Source of the DNA: an uncultured Clostridia bacterium
Lineage (GTDB): Bacteria > Bacillota > Clostridia > Christensenellales > Borkfalkiaceae
Assembly (NCBI GenBank): GCA_947631195.1
Contig: CANRKK010000023.1
Span: forward strand, 1 to 39,906
Direction of reading: 5' to 3'
Length of the DNA: 39,906 nt
The notes under the pieces are model-generated. The model was not told the origin of the DNA, did not search any database, and saw only the letters and a list, made by a program, of their open reading frames with translations. A program made the position numbers and the translations under genes. Below are positions 15,607 through 23,775 of this stretch, piece after piece (positions within the stretch are counted from its first letter, which is position 1; every line of letters starts with the position of its first letter).

Positions 15607-16152
15607 TTATTTGTTCATAAAGGACTTACATTCGCCCAGAGTTTCGCCCGTTTTTAAAAATGTGTAGCCCGGCATCTCAAACAGAACGGGCTTGAACTTC
15701 CGATAGTCGGGCTTGCCGCCGTCCGTCAAAATACTTTCCTCGGCATACGTGTTTACAACTCTGACGATAAAATTTTCAAACGTCCCCACCTCGTAAACGT
15801 CCTCTACGGCGCACTCCATGGAGAGTTTTGCGCTGTCAATGAGGGGCGCGCCCGCACCGCCCAAAGCGTAGCCGAACAGAGCCGATTTGTCTGCGTTCCG
15901 CCCCGAAACGCTGCCCGCAGCGGCGGCCTGTTCAAGCCAGCTATCGTCTACAATGTTGACCGACAAAACTTTGTTTTTCTTAATGCCGCCGTTTATGTAG
16001 TGGGCTTTGTTAAGACTGACAAGCGCCCTGTCGTGCGAGACGATACCCATGTGCGCAACCAGCGTGAAGTCGGGCTTGCCGTCCACAAACGCCCCCGCCA
16101 CCATCACGGGCGTGGGATAAAACGCAAATTTATTGCCGATATTTTTTTTCAT
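15607..16152 (-). CDS. Flavin reductase-like (FMN-binding split barrel) protein
   Basis: A 181-residue protein of the flavin reductase-like family, recognised from its start (FAFYPTPVMVAGAFVDGKPDFTLVAH), the NKAHYINGGI/NKVLSVNIVDDSW middle and the VRVVNTYAEE segment. Such proteins bind FMN and either reduce flavin with NAD(P)H or carry electrons. The ATG overlaps the MarR stop by four bases (ATGA) and has AAAGGGGGCGAC in front, so translation is coupled. It probably works with the flavodoxin and ABM proteins encoded downstream. Confidence 0.86.
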   Translation of the reverse strand: MKKNIGNKFAFYPTPVMVAGAFVDGKPDFTLVAHMGIVSHDRALVSLNKAHYINGGIKKNKVLSVNIVDDSWLEQAAAAGSVSGRNADKSALFGYALGGAGAPLIDSAKLSMECAVEDVYEVGTFENFIVRVVNTYAEESILTDGGKPDYRKFKPVLFEMPGYTFLKTGETLGECKSFMNK

Positions 16153-16595
16153 CTTGTCGCCCCCTTTAAATTCGCCGCAATCCTCTGCATTTTAGCCGCC
16201 AAATTTTGCAGAGCGTCAAGAAGCTCTTCGGGGGATTCTATCTCCGAATAAATTTCCCTTTCACGTCTGTAGAGGTCGGACAAAATCCCGTCGGCATATT
16301 CCTTGCCGCTTTGGGTGAGGGACACCAGAAGTTCCCGCCGCTCCCCTTTGATTTGGGAAAGTTCGATATATTTTTTGTTTTCCAAATCCTTTATTATCGT
16401 GTTGGCCGTGCTTCTGGGGATTGCCCAGTCGTCGCAGATCTGCTTTTGGCTGTGCCGCTCGCCGTCGTTTAAGGCGTACAATATCCAAAGAAGATTGGGA
16501 GAGCCTATTTTAAAACTCCGCCCGTATTCCTCGTACACGCCGTCTATTCCGTAAACAAGTTTTCCAAGTTCATAAAAAAATGCTCTTTGGTCCAT
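16149..16595 (-). CDS. MarR-family transcriptional regulator
   Basis: A 148-residue winged-helix regulator. The recognition region is SQKQICDDWAIPRSTANTIIKDLENKKYIEL, and the wing region IKGERRELLVSLTQSGKEYA follows, as in MarR proteins that respond to phenolic or oxidative signals. CAGGAG before the ATG at 16595 fixes the start; an upstream in-frame start would lie inside the promoter. It is the first gene of the redox operon. A short palindrome AATTATAATT covers the -10, so autorepression is plausible but not shown. Confidence 0.9.
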   Translation of the reverse strand: MDQRAFFYELGKLVYGIDGVYEEYGRSFKIGSPNLLWILYALNDGERHSQKQICDDWAIPRSTANTIIKDLENKKYIELSQIKGERRELLVSLTQSGKEYADGILSDLYRREREIYSEIESPEELLDALQNLAAKMQRIAANLKGATR

Positions 16596-16626
16596 AACTT
16601 CTCCTGAAATCCCAATTCGTATTTTA

Positions 16627-16655
16627 ATTATAATTCGACTTCGGATTTCTGTCAA
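16627..16655 (-). promoter_or_regulatory. Consensus promoter of the MarR-led operon
   Basis: On the minus strand TTGACA (16650-16655), a 17-base spacer and TATAAT (16627-16632) match both consensus boxes exactly. The -10 sits inside AATTATAATT. A promoter this strong would need a repressor, which fits the MarR gene just downstream. Confidence 0.85.
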
Positions 16656-17240
16656 GAGATTTTTACTGTTTTACCGAATATAATTTTACCGCAACGCTAT
16701 ACGGTTGTAAAATACCGATTTTGCAATGCGCTATAACTTACGCACATACCGTTGACAAAAATTTTTGCCGGACGAAAGCGGCGCGGACGATTTTCGTCCG
16801 CGCCGCTCTGCCCCGAGCACGGCCTGCTTGGGATTTTTTGTGAACCGAGTTTGAAACGGCATTGTAGCGCTCAGCGGAATGTATGGCTAACGCAATTTGA
16901 GGAACTAACGCCCGTTTCGCCCAAAAAAATTTTTTTATTGCCGTGTTATCCTGCCTCGACCAATCCACGGGGGGATTATCTCGGACTCCGTCCTCTGCCG
17001 TTTCCCAAAGGGAACCCTCGGCAGGGCAGCGGCGGCGAAGCCGCCTCGCGCGAAATGACAAGCCTTAACTTGCGTGGTTAATTTTTATAATTGCGGGAGC
17101 TGAAGTTACGAAGTTAGAAGCGGTTAGAAGCAAGCAGAACGAGGCGCGCGAGGAAAACTTGAAGGAGCGTACACTGACGTACGTGACTGAAAGTTGCCGC
17201 AGCGCAACAAAGTTATGCGCCGCTTATAATCCGCTTGCGG
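16656..17240. repeat. Intergenic block of dispersed repeats (families B, C and F)
   Basis: No gene. A 14-bp GC-rich hairpin with a TTT loop lies at 16777-16807. Family B (16839-16922) recurs inverted at 39208-39290. Family C (about 16954-17080, starting near CCTCGACCAATCCACGGGGGG and ending CGCGAAATGACA) recurs inverted at 39421-39560 and in shorter form at 28484-28555 and 39601-39650. Another complex segment (17098-17240) includes GCGTACACTGACGTACGTGA. Confidence 0.8.
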
Positions 17241-17245
17241 GAGCA

Positions 17246-17277
17246 AAAAACCAGACATCGTCGAACGTCTGGTTTTT
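17246..17277 (-). terminator. Intrinsic terminator of the flavin reductase-like gene
   Basis: AAAAACCAGAC (17246-17256) pairs with GTCTGGTTTTT (17267-17277). On the minus strand the stem ends in a run of six T, nine bases after the stop codon. Confidence 0.88.
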
Positions 17278-17286
17278 GTGAACATG

Positions 17287-17841
17287 TCAGATTAGTTTTT
17301 TCCCGTCCGAAAAGGCGTTGCCCACCTTTTCGCCCACGCGCCTGTATGCGGCGGCGATGGGGTCGAAGATAATCAAATCGAGCTTGCCGAGGTCGATATT
17401 GCCCTGTTCGTCAAGCACTTCTTGGTCCGCGCTAACGTTTACGATTTTGCCGACAAGGTTGCCGTCCTCGTTGAATTTTTCCAGCTCGCACTCCAAGGTC
17501 ACGGGGAATTCCTCTATGACGGGCGCATACACATTTTCGGCCCTGTGGGTGTGCAGGCCCGCCTTCTGCAGTTTGTCGGGCGTTTTGTCGGCCGAAACTA
17601 TGCCCACGTAGTCGGAAGCGAGCAGGTTTTTGACGTCGCCGAAACTTATCGTAAACGCCTTGTTTGCTTTAATGTTTTTTGTCGTTTTATGCGGCGAAAG
17701 GGAAATGACTATCTTGTTATAGTCGTACACCCCTCCCCACGCCGCGTTCATCGCGTCGGGATTGCCGTCCTTGTCGTACGTGCCGATAATCAGCACGGGC
17801 TGGGGCAAAACCCAAGTCTGTTTTCCGAAATTTTTTCTCAT
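17287..17841 (-). CDS. Flavin reductase family protein
   Basis: A 184-residue FMN-binding split-barrel protein, recognised by LPQPVLIIGTYDKDGNPDAMNAAWGG, ISLSPHKTTKNIKANKAFTISF and SADKTPDKLQKAGL. It belongs to the FMN reductase/flavoredoxin-like group common in anaerobes, thought to move electrons via FMN. GGAGG lies 9 bases before the ATG at 17841 and fixes the start. It stands alone between a strong promoter (17972-18000) and its own terminator. It is distinct in sequence from the flavin reductase-like gene in the MarR operon. Confidence 0.88.
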   Translation of the reverse strand: MRKNFGKQTWVLPQPVLIIGTYDKDGNPDAMNAAWGGVYDYNKIVISLSPHKTTKNIKANKAFTISFGDVKNLLASDYVGIVSADKTPDKLQKAGLHTHRAENVYAPVIEEFPVTLECELEKFNEDGNLVGKIVNVSADQEVLDEQGNIDLGKLDLIIFDPIAAAYRRVGEKVGNAFSDGKKLI

Positions 17842-17971
17842 ATATTTAACCTCCAAACGGATATTTAATAATTTTTGGGCGCCGAAAGCCGTTTACTCTT
17901 TGGCCTTTATGACGTTTGCCGGCTTGAACGTAAAGTTTTTTTCGCCGCCGAAAAAATTTTTATTGGAAATA

Positions 17972-18000
17972 ATTATATCATCTTATGGGTTGCAGGTCAA
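17972..18000 (-). promoter_or_regulatory. Promoter of the solo flavin reductase gene
   Basis: On the minus strand TTGACC (17995-18000), 17 bases, TATAAT (17972-17977). Transcription would start near 17965, leaving a leader of about 120 bases before the ATG; no known riboswitch was recognised in it. Confidence 0.75.
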
Positions 18001-18018
18001 TACCCCGACGCGCGCAAA

Positions 18019-18053
18019 ACAATACCCCCGCGCAAAAATCGGCGGGGGATATT
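18019..18053 (-). terminator. Terminator of the maltodextrin operon
   Basis: CCCCCGC (18025-18031) pairs with GCGGGGG (18042-18048), extended outward by AAT/ATT pairs with one bulge. On the minus strand it is followed by TTTTG. It lies about 30 bases after the stop of the ATPase gene. Confidence 0.7.
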
Positions 18054-18081
18054 GCTTTTTGGAAGAAAAAATGAACAGTGT

Positions 18082-20043
18082 TCAAACTATCTTTATGTTG
18101 CGTTCGCGCTCTATCACGCTGACTTTGGAGGGGTCGGGCGCAATGTGCACCGTGCCTTGCGGGGCGCCCTCGCACTTAACGTACAGGGTTGCGCCGCCCG
18201 CGCTGCATTGGGCGAACTTTTCGCCGCCGTAGTCCAAAACCTTTACAACCTGCGCCTCCACGCCGCTGTCCGAAAGCGCGACGTCGTAGGGGCTCCACTC
18301 GTAGCGGTAGACCGAATTATACACCTTTCTGCCCGTTGTGGCCGCAAACATTTTTTGATATACGGCCTCGGGGGCCTCTAACTTTACGCCGTTTATTTCC
18401 AGATAATAGCGGGTGACTTTTTTTGTTTTGCCGTCAATATTTTCTGTGATTTTTTCGGATACGAACCTGCCGTCCAGCCCGTTTACGAGGGGCATGGGGT
18501 CTGTTTGCCCGCCGCCCGTCTTAACTATAAGTTTTTTGTAGTCCAGACCTATCTTTACGCTGCCCGTCCTTTTCTCGTCGCCGAGGGCGTACAGCCTGTT
18601 GCCGTTTACGTTGAGCAGCACGAGCTTTTTGCCGTTTACGTCCTCGCAACTCTCCGCAACGGCCTCTATGTCGCCGCCGAAGTTTATCGCGTCCACGGGG
18701 ATCAGCATCTCGCCCTGTCCGTCCGCGCACTCCATTGCGGGCGGGAGCTTTATTTTATTGCCCGCAAAGGTTATCGTGCCGTTCTCCGCCGAACAATCCA
18801 GATAATTGTATTCGGGGATTTGCGGCATTATGCTCTCCTCCGTTTGGCAATCGAAAAGGTGCGCCGCGCCGAAGTTCAGGGCCGCCTCCACTATCTCGCC
18901 CGTCTTATAGTCCTTAAAGCCCGCCGCCTTTATGATAATCTTCGTGTCGCTCTCTCCGATGCCGTCATAACCGAGGTTTATGTCGCCGTACACCAGCGTT
19001 TCGGTGCCCAACTCCTCGAGGTGGGAGACTCTGACCTTTATCGTAGTGCCGCTGTTTTTAACGGCTTCGGGCTCGAGGGAGATATCCTCCGCCCTGAGAC
19101 CTATGCACACGGGCAAATCTCCGCCCAGGTATCGGGGAGAGACCTTTTGCAGCAGGGCGCAGGGAACGCGCAGCGCCGCCCCCGATTTTGCGAACTCCGC
19201 GCGCACGATGTCCCCCTCCTTCTTTAACGTCCCCTCAAAAAAGTTCATCTGCGGGGTGCCTATAAAGCCCGCCACAAACTTGTTTGCGGGGTGCATATAC
19301 AGGTTTTTGGGGGTGTCAATCTGCTGGATATAGCCGTCCTTCATTACGACTATCCTCGTGCCCATCGTCATCGCCTCAACCTGGTCGTGGGTGACGTATA
19401 TGAAGGTTGTGTTGAGTTTGTTGTGGAGCTTTACTATTTCCGAGCGCATCTGCGTGCGGAGTTTCGCGTCGAGGTTGGAGAGCGGCTCGTCCAAAAGCAT
19501 CACTTTGGGCTGCCTGACTATCGCCCTGCCGAGCGCAACCCTCTGCCGCTGCCCGCCCGACATCTCCTTGGGCTTGCGCTTTAAGTATTCGGTTATGCCC
19601 AAAATTTCCGCCGCCTCGTTCACCTTCCGGTCGAGCTCCTCTCTGTTGTATTTCCGCATGACGGGGATCTCGTTTCCGTTTTTATCGGGGACGGGGTTGC
19701 CCTCTTTGTCCCGCTTTACGTCGGGTACCTTTCTCATTCTCAGCCCGAAAGCTATGTTCTCGTATATAGTCATGTGGGGATAGAGGGCGTAGTTCTGGAA
19801 AACCATGGCTATGTCCCTGTCCTTGGGCTCCATTCCGTTCACCACGACGTCCCCTATTTTAAGCTCGCCCGCGGAAATTTCCTCTAGCCCTGCTATCATG
19901 CGCAGCGTAGTTGATTTTCCGCAGCCCGACGGCCCCACGAACACTATGAACTCCTTGTCCTCTATCTGCATATTGAAGTCGTTTACGGCCTTGGCGCCGT
20001 TGGGATAGACCTTGTATATGTGTTTTAAACTTACGTTAGCCAT
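18082..20043 (-). CDS. MsmK/UgpC-type sugar ABC transporter ATPase with a long C-terminal extension
   Basis: A 653-residue ATPase that powers carbohydrate import. Walker A GPSGCGKST is at 37-45, signature MSGGQRQR at 161-168, Walker B VMLLDEP at 181-187, followed by the regulatory segment typical of the MalK/MsmK group. Members are usually about 360-380 residues. This one has an insertion of about 25 residues at 106-131 (RDKEGNPVPDKNGNEIPV) and about 280 extra residues at the C-terminus that look like further small beta domains. TAAGGAGG before the ATG fixes the start. It follows the permeases by 9 bases. The extension has no known function; regulation by sugar or protein binding is a guess. 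Confidence 0.9.
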   Translation of the reverse strand: MANVSLKHIYKVYPNGAKAVNDFNMQIEDKEFIVFVGPSGCGKSTTLRMIAGLEEISAGELKIGDVVVNGMEPKDRDIAMVFQNYALYPHMTIYENIAFGLRMRKVPDVKRDKEGNPVPDKNGNEIPVMRKYNREELDRKVNEAAEILGITEYLKRKPKEMSGGQRQRVALGRAIVRQPKVMLLDEPLSNLDAKLRTQMRSEIVKLHNKLNTTFIYVTHDQVEAMTMGTRIVVMKDGYIQQIDTPKNLYMHPANKFVAGFIGTPQMNFFEGTLKKEGDIVRAEFAKSGAALRVPCALLQKVSPRYLGGDLPVCIGLRAEDISLEPEAVKNSGTTIKVRVSHLEELGTETLVYGDINLGYDGIGESDTKIIIKAAGFKDYKTGEIVEAALNFGAAHLFDCQTEESIMPQIPEYNYLDCSAENGTITFAGNKIKLPPAMECADGQGEMLIPVDAINFGGDIEAVAESCEDVNGKKLVLLNVNGNRLYALGDEKRTGSVKIGLDYKKLIVKTGGGQTDPMPLVNGLDGRFVSEKITENIDGKTKKVTRYYLEINGVKLEAPEAVYQKMFAATTGRKVYNSVYRYEWSPYDVALSDSGVEAQVVKVLDYGGEKFAQCSAGGATLYVKCEGAPQGTVHIAPDPSKVSVIERERNIKIV

Positions 20044-20052
20044 ATTTCCTCC

Positions 20053-20907
20053 TTACTGCTTGACCGCGCCCGCCGACAGACCGTTTATCAAAAATTTGGA
20101 GAGCGCAAAATAGAATACTATTATCGGAATAGCTATAAATACCGAGCCCGCGGCAAAGCGCGAAAATTCGGTGTTGTCCAACGACATAAGCCCCACCGCA
20201 ACCGTGTACAGGTCCTTGTTTTTCAAAAGAAGTTTGGGCAGAATGAAGTCCGACCACGGCCACACGAAGGACGAAAGCAGGGTGTAGACTATCATCGGCG
20301 CCGCGAGCGGCAGGGTTATCTTTACAAAGATTTTGAAGTTGGAGGCCCCGTCTATCCTCGCCGCCTCGTCTATGGAGACGGAGATGGTGTCGAAAAAGCC
20401 CTTCTGCGTGAGATAGCCCATGGGCGCGCCCGCCGAATATATCATTATAAGCCCCCACTGCTGGTTTATGAGGTTGAACTGCGTCATTAAAATATAAACC
20501 GCCGTCATCGTCATAAAGGAGGGGAACATTCCCAAAACCAAAGTTGTTTTCATCATCGCCTTGCGGCTTTTGAAGCGGAAGCGGGACATGCAGTACGCCG
20601 TCAAAATGGTGAGCGCGGTGCCGATGAGGCTGGACATAAGCGATATGAACAGCGTGTTCCCGAACCAACGCGGATAGTTGTACATCTCCGTGTCGGTGAA
20701 CAGCTTTACAAAGCTGTCGAAGCTGTACGCCGTGGGGAAAAATCCCTTGAACGAATATATAGAGCCCGTCTTGGAAAAGGACGCCAGCACAAGCCACAGT
20801 ATGGGGAACAGAAATATGAAACATACGGCTAAAATTATTAAATAGGTCAACGCCGCGCCGAACAGTTTTTTGGGCTTTATTTTGAGTTTTCCTGTCTGTT
20901 TGCTCAT
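20053..20907 (-). CDS. Sugar ABC transporter permease, MalG type
   Basis: A 284-residue inner-membrane permease with about six membrane segments. The EAA loop that contacts the ATPase reads SIDEAARIDGASNFKIFVKITLPLAAP, as in MalG proteins. The ATG overlaps the stop of the upstream MalF-type gene by four bases (ATGA), so the two permeases are made together. With the binding protein and the GH13 enzyme in the same operon, malto-oligosaccharides are the likely cargo. Confidence 0.92.
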   Translation of the reverse strand: MSKQTGKLKIKPKKLFGAALTYLIILAVCFIFLFPILWLVLASFSKTGSIYSFKGFFPTAYSFDSFVKLFTDTEMYNYPRWFGNTLFISLMSSLIGTALTILTAYCMSRFRFKSRKAMMKTTLVLGMFPSFMTMTAVYILMTQFNLINQQWGLIMIYSAGAPMGYLTQKGFFDTISVSIDEAARIDGASNFKIFVKITLPLAAPMIVYTLLSSFVWPWSDFILPKLLLKNKDLYTVAVGLMSLDNTEFSRFAAGSVFIAIPIIVFYFALSKFLINGLSAGAVKQ

Positions 20908-22325
20908 TGATACGTTTCCTCCTGTTTATACGAGGGCGACATTACATAGACGGCAAGCGAAATTATGGAAGTGACTATAAATATGATTATGCTTATCGCC
21001 GCGCCTATCGAATAGTAGTTGTTGTCTATGGACATGTTGTACAGCCAGTTTATCAGAAGGTCGGTGTCGCTTGCGAGGAAGTAGCCGTCCATGTACAGCC
21101 CGCCGCGCAAAAAGTAGAATATGCCGAAGTTGTTGAAGTTGGCTATAAACTGCGAAATCAGCACGGGCATCGTGGCGAACAGCACGTAGGGCAGGGTTAT
21201 CTTTACAAACTGCTTCCACGCGCTCGCGCCGTCCACCCTCGCCGCCTCGTACAGGTCGGTGTTTACGTTGGACAGGATTCCCGTCGCCAACAGCATGCCG
21301 CTCGGGATATTCAGCCACGCGTTCACCATAAGGCCGATGAGCCGCGCCGTCCACTTTGCGTCGATATCCAAAAATCCTATCGCCGTGCCGCCCGCGGAGG
21401 TTATCATCTGGTTTATGGGTCCGCCGTAGGAGAACATGAACTTGAAGGCTATGAGTGTTATAAAGCCCGGCACCGCGTAGGCGAGTATGGGGAAGAGCCG
21501 CCAGAAAGTTTTGCCCTTTACGCACTTTCTGTTCAAAAGCAGGGCGAGCCCCAGCCCCGCAAAGTAGTTTATAAAGGTGGAAAGTATCGCCCACAGTATG
21601 TTCCAGCCGAAAATTTTGAAGAACGTGGGCGCGAATTGCCCGAGAGTCAATATCTTTGCAAAGTTTTCAAAGCCCACCCAATCCACCAAAGCGGGGGGAA
21701 CCACCGTTCCGCCGTAGTTGGTAAAGGCTATGAGTATCATGAATATGATTGGCAGAATACTGAACACGCACACCCCCACTATCGGCAACGCGAGGGCCGT
21801 CTTGTGGAAGTTTTTGTCGAGCAGGGAGGAGAGCTCCTTTTTGAAGCTCACGGGCTGTTTTAAGGTGTCCGCCGCGCACTGTATCCTGTATGCGTCCCTG
21901 ATATTCGAAATATAAATCACAACGTAAAAGATTATGGCGATTATGGACAGTATGCCCATCAAAAGCATAATCACCGAGTTGTCGCCCTCTATGCCGTACC
22001 ACGCGTTGCCCTGTTTTACGCCGAGGGTGAAAAAGCCGATAAAGTCGCCCGCGCCCTTCATTATAAAGTACGCCAGAAAGGCTATCTGCGCCAGAAGATA
22101 GGTTATGCCCTTGCCCCACTGCCTGTAAAGGAGCTGCCCCAGCCCCATTATGCACATCGAGGCGCTCACCTTGCCGTTGCCCTGCGTGAGTATTTCCTTT
22201 GCGCCCGCAAATTTGTTTTTTATTCTTTGGGGCAGGGTTGCAAAAAAGTTTTTTACGGCCTTGGCCTTTGCGGCAAAAAAGGCGCGGATTTTATTGGTAA
22301 TGCCGTTATATGTTGAGTTTTCCAT
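20904..22325 (-). CDS. Sugar ABC transporter permease, MalF type
   Basis: A 473-residue permease. The C-terminal 290 residues carry the six-helix core and the EAA loop DLYEAARVDGASAWKQFVKITLP. The N-terminal part adds an amphipathic start and two or three further membrane segments (GLGQLLYRQWGKGITYLLAQIAFL region, then IMLLMGILSIIAIIFYVVIYI), an arrangement seen in MalF proteins of Bacillota. The start follows a G-rich ribosome site 16 bases after the binding-protein gene. It forms the membrane channel with the MalG-type protein. Confidence 0.92.
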   Translation of the reverse strand: MENSTYNGITNKIRAFFAAKAKAVKNFFATLPQRIKNKFAGAKEILTQGNGKVSASMCIMGLGQLLYRQWGKGITYLLAQIAFLAYFIMKGAGDFIGFFTLGVKQGNAWYGIEGDNSVIMLLMGILSIIAIIFYVVIYISNIRDAYRIQCAADTLKQPVSFKKELSSLLDKNFHKTALALPIVGVCVFSILPIIFMILIAFTNYGGTVVPPALVDWVGFENFAKILTLGQFAPTFFKIFGWNILWAILSTFINYFAGLGLALLLNRKCVKGKTFWRLFPILAYAVPGFITLIAFKFMFSYGGPINQMITSAGGTAIGFLDIDAKWTARLIGLMVNAWLNIPSGMLLATGILSNVNTDLYEAARVDGASAWKQFVKITLPYVLFATMPVLISQFIANFNNFGIFYFLRGGLYMDGYFLASDTDLLINWLYNMSIDNNYYSIGAAISIIIFIVTSIISLAVYVMSPSYKQEETYQ

Positions 22326-22340
22326 ACTTTATCCCCCCCC

Positions 22341-23774
22341 TCACTGCAAGGTGAATATACTGTCGTATATCTGCCCGTCCACCTTTACGAGGGCCGCCTT
22401 TATGCTCTCCAAACTGTCGTACTTCACGTCGGCGCCCGTTCTGAAAGCGTCCTTCGCCAAATCCTGAAACAGAGTCTGCAGGGGCGTCCATATCTGCGCG
22501 CTCTCCTTTATGGAGGGCATCACCGTGATATTTCCCTTTTCGAGGTTGCCGTTTATAACCACCGAGAGCCCGCCCGCCTCGTCCGCGACGTCCTTGCGCG
22601 CGGGGACTATGCCCAACAGCTCGTTTCTTCTTTTAATCATGTCGTAGCTTGTGGCAAAATCCACGAACGCGAGCGCGGCGTTGGGGCACTTGGTGTAGGA
22701 ACTTATGGCGTAGCCCTGTATGCCGCCCATCATGTTGCTCTCGATAAAGCCTTGGCTCTCGTCCTCCAAATCGCCGCTTGCGGGCAGTTTGGGGATATAC
22801 GTGGCCACCAAATTTTCGGAAATCTCCCCGTCGGAATAGCCCGCCGCCTTCATCTCGTCCACGAACATTGTGTACACGTCGGGCGTGGTTATCGTGGCAA
22901 AAAATTCACCCGAGGCTATGGCGGCGTATGCGCCCGTCGTCACCGAGTCGTCTATGCACCGCTCGTCCATGACCGAGGCTAACTGCCTTATTATCCTGCC
23001 GCCCAGTTCCGCGTTGCCCGCGCTGTGGCCTATGTCGGAGGGGTCGGTGTTGTTGTTTCCGAAAGTATATCCGCCGTAGCTGTAGAGATATCCCACCGAA
23101 AAATAGGGCTCCAAAAAGGATCTCATATAGCCGAATTTGCTGCCGCCGCTGTTGTTTTTAACCTGCTTGGAATAGCGGTATAAATCCGTCCAATATTCAA
23201 TCATGTCTGGCACGCCGTTTTTATCGTCGTCCCACTCCGTCTGCCAGTTTTCGGGCAGCAAGTCCTTTCTGTAATACAGGAGGGGGCCCTGCACGTTTAC
23301 GGGCACGCCGAACACATAGCTCTGCCCCTCTACCGTCTGCGTGTAGGCCTGCCAGCCCTTTTGGCTTATCTGTCCGTAGCACTCCAGCTCCTCCACGGGC
23401 AGGGGCAGAATGTGCTTGCCCTCGGGATAGCGCATTATCCTGTCGTTGGCCTGATACAATACGTCGGGACCGTAGCCGTAGGGGCCGTCATTTTCGAGGT
23501 CGGTGTATTGGTCCATGTTGGCGTCCACCGCCGTTATGCCGTACTCCTTATACTCCTCGTTGAAGGCGGAAATCAGCTCCGAAAGATAGCCCTGCTTTAT
23601 GGCGGTGTCGTTTTCAAGCACGCGCAGGGTGACGTTGCGCTCTATCTCGCCCGTAAACTTTTCCCCGCCCGCGCTCTCCGAAGCCGCCGCTATGCTGCCG
23701 AGTATGCCGATGACTATTATCACCGCCAACAAAAGCGCGGCGTGGGCGACGACCGCAGTCAGATTTTTTGCCAT
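22341..23774 (-). CDS. Extracellular maltodextrin-type solute-binding protein
   Basis: A 477-residue family 1 solute-binding protein, recognised from the MalE-like pattern YGPDVLYQANDRIMRYPEGKHILPLP, YVFGVPVNVQGPLLYYRKDLLPENW and SSYTKCPNAALAFVDFATSY. It should capture malto-oligosaccharides for the permease pair. The N-terminus has one hydrophobic segment (about 9-31) ending in SIAAASES, without the lipobox cysteine usual in Gram-positive binding proteins, so it is either released by signal peptidase I or held by an uncleaved anchor. GGAGGATAAA at the end of the GH13 gene is its ribosome site. Confidence 0.9.
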   Translation of the reverse strand: MAKNLTAVVAHAALLLAVIIVIGILGSIAAASESAGGEKFTGEIERNVTLRVLENDTAIKQGYLSELISAFNEEYKEYGITAVDANMDQYTDLENDGPYGYGPDVLYQANDRIMRYPEGKHILPLPVEELECYGQISQKGWQAYTQTVEGQSYVFGVPVNVQGPLLYYRKDLLPENWQTEWDDDKNGVPDMIEYWTDLYRYSKQVKNNSGGSKFGYMRSFLEPYFSVGYLYSYGGYTFGNNNTDPSDIGHSAGNAELGGRIIRQLASVMDERCIDDSVTTGAYAAIASGEFFATITTPDVYTMFVDEMKAAGYSDGEISENLVATYIPKLPASGDLEDESQGFIESNMMGGIQGYAISSYTKCPNAALAFVDFATSYDMIKRRNELLGIVPARKDVADEAGGLSVVINGNLEKGNITVMPSIKESAQIWTPLQTLFQDLAKDAFRTGADVKYDSLESIKAALVKVDGQIYDSIFTLQ

Positions 23775-23775
23775 T

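Noticed and set aside
16738-17061. 107-codon open frame in the gap between the MarR operon and the flavin reductase gene
   Set aside because: It consists of family B and C repeat sequence and has no ribosome site.
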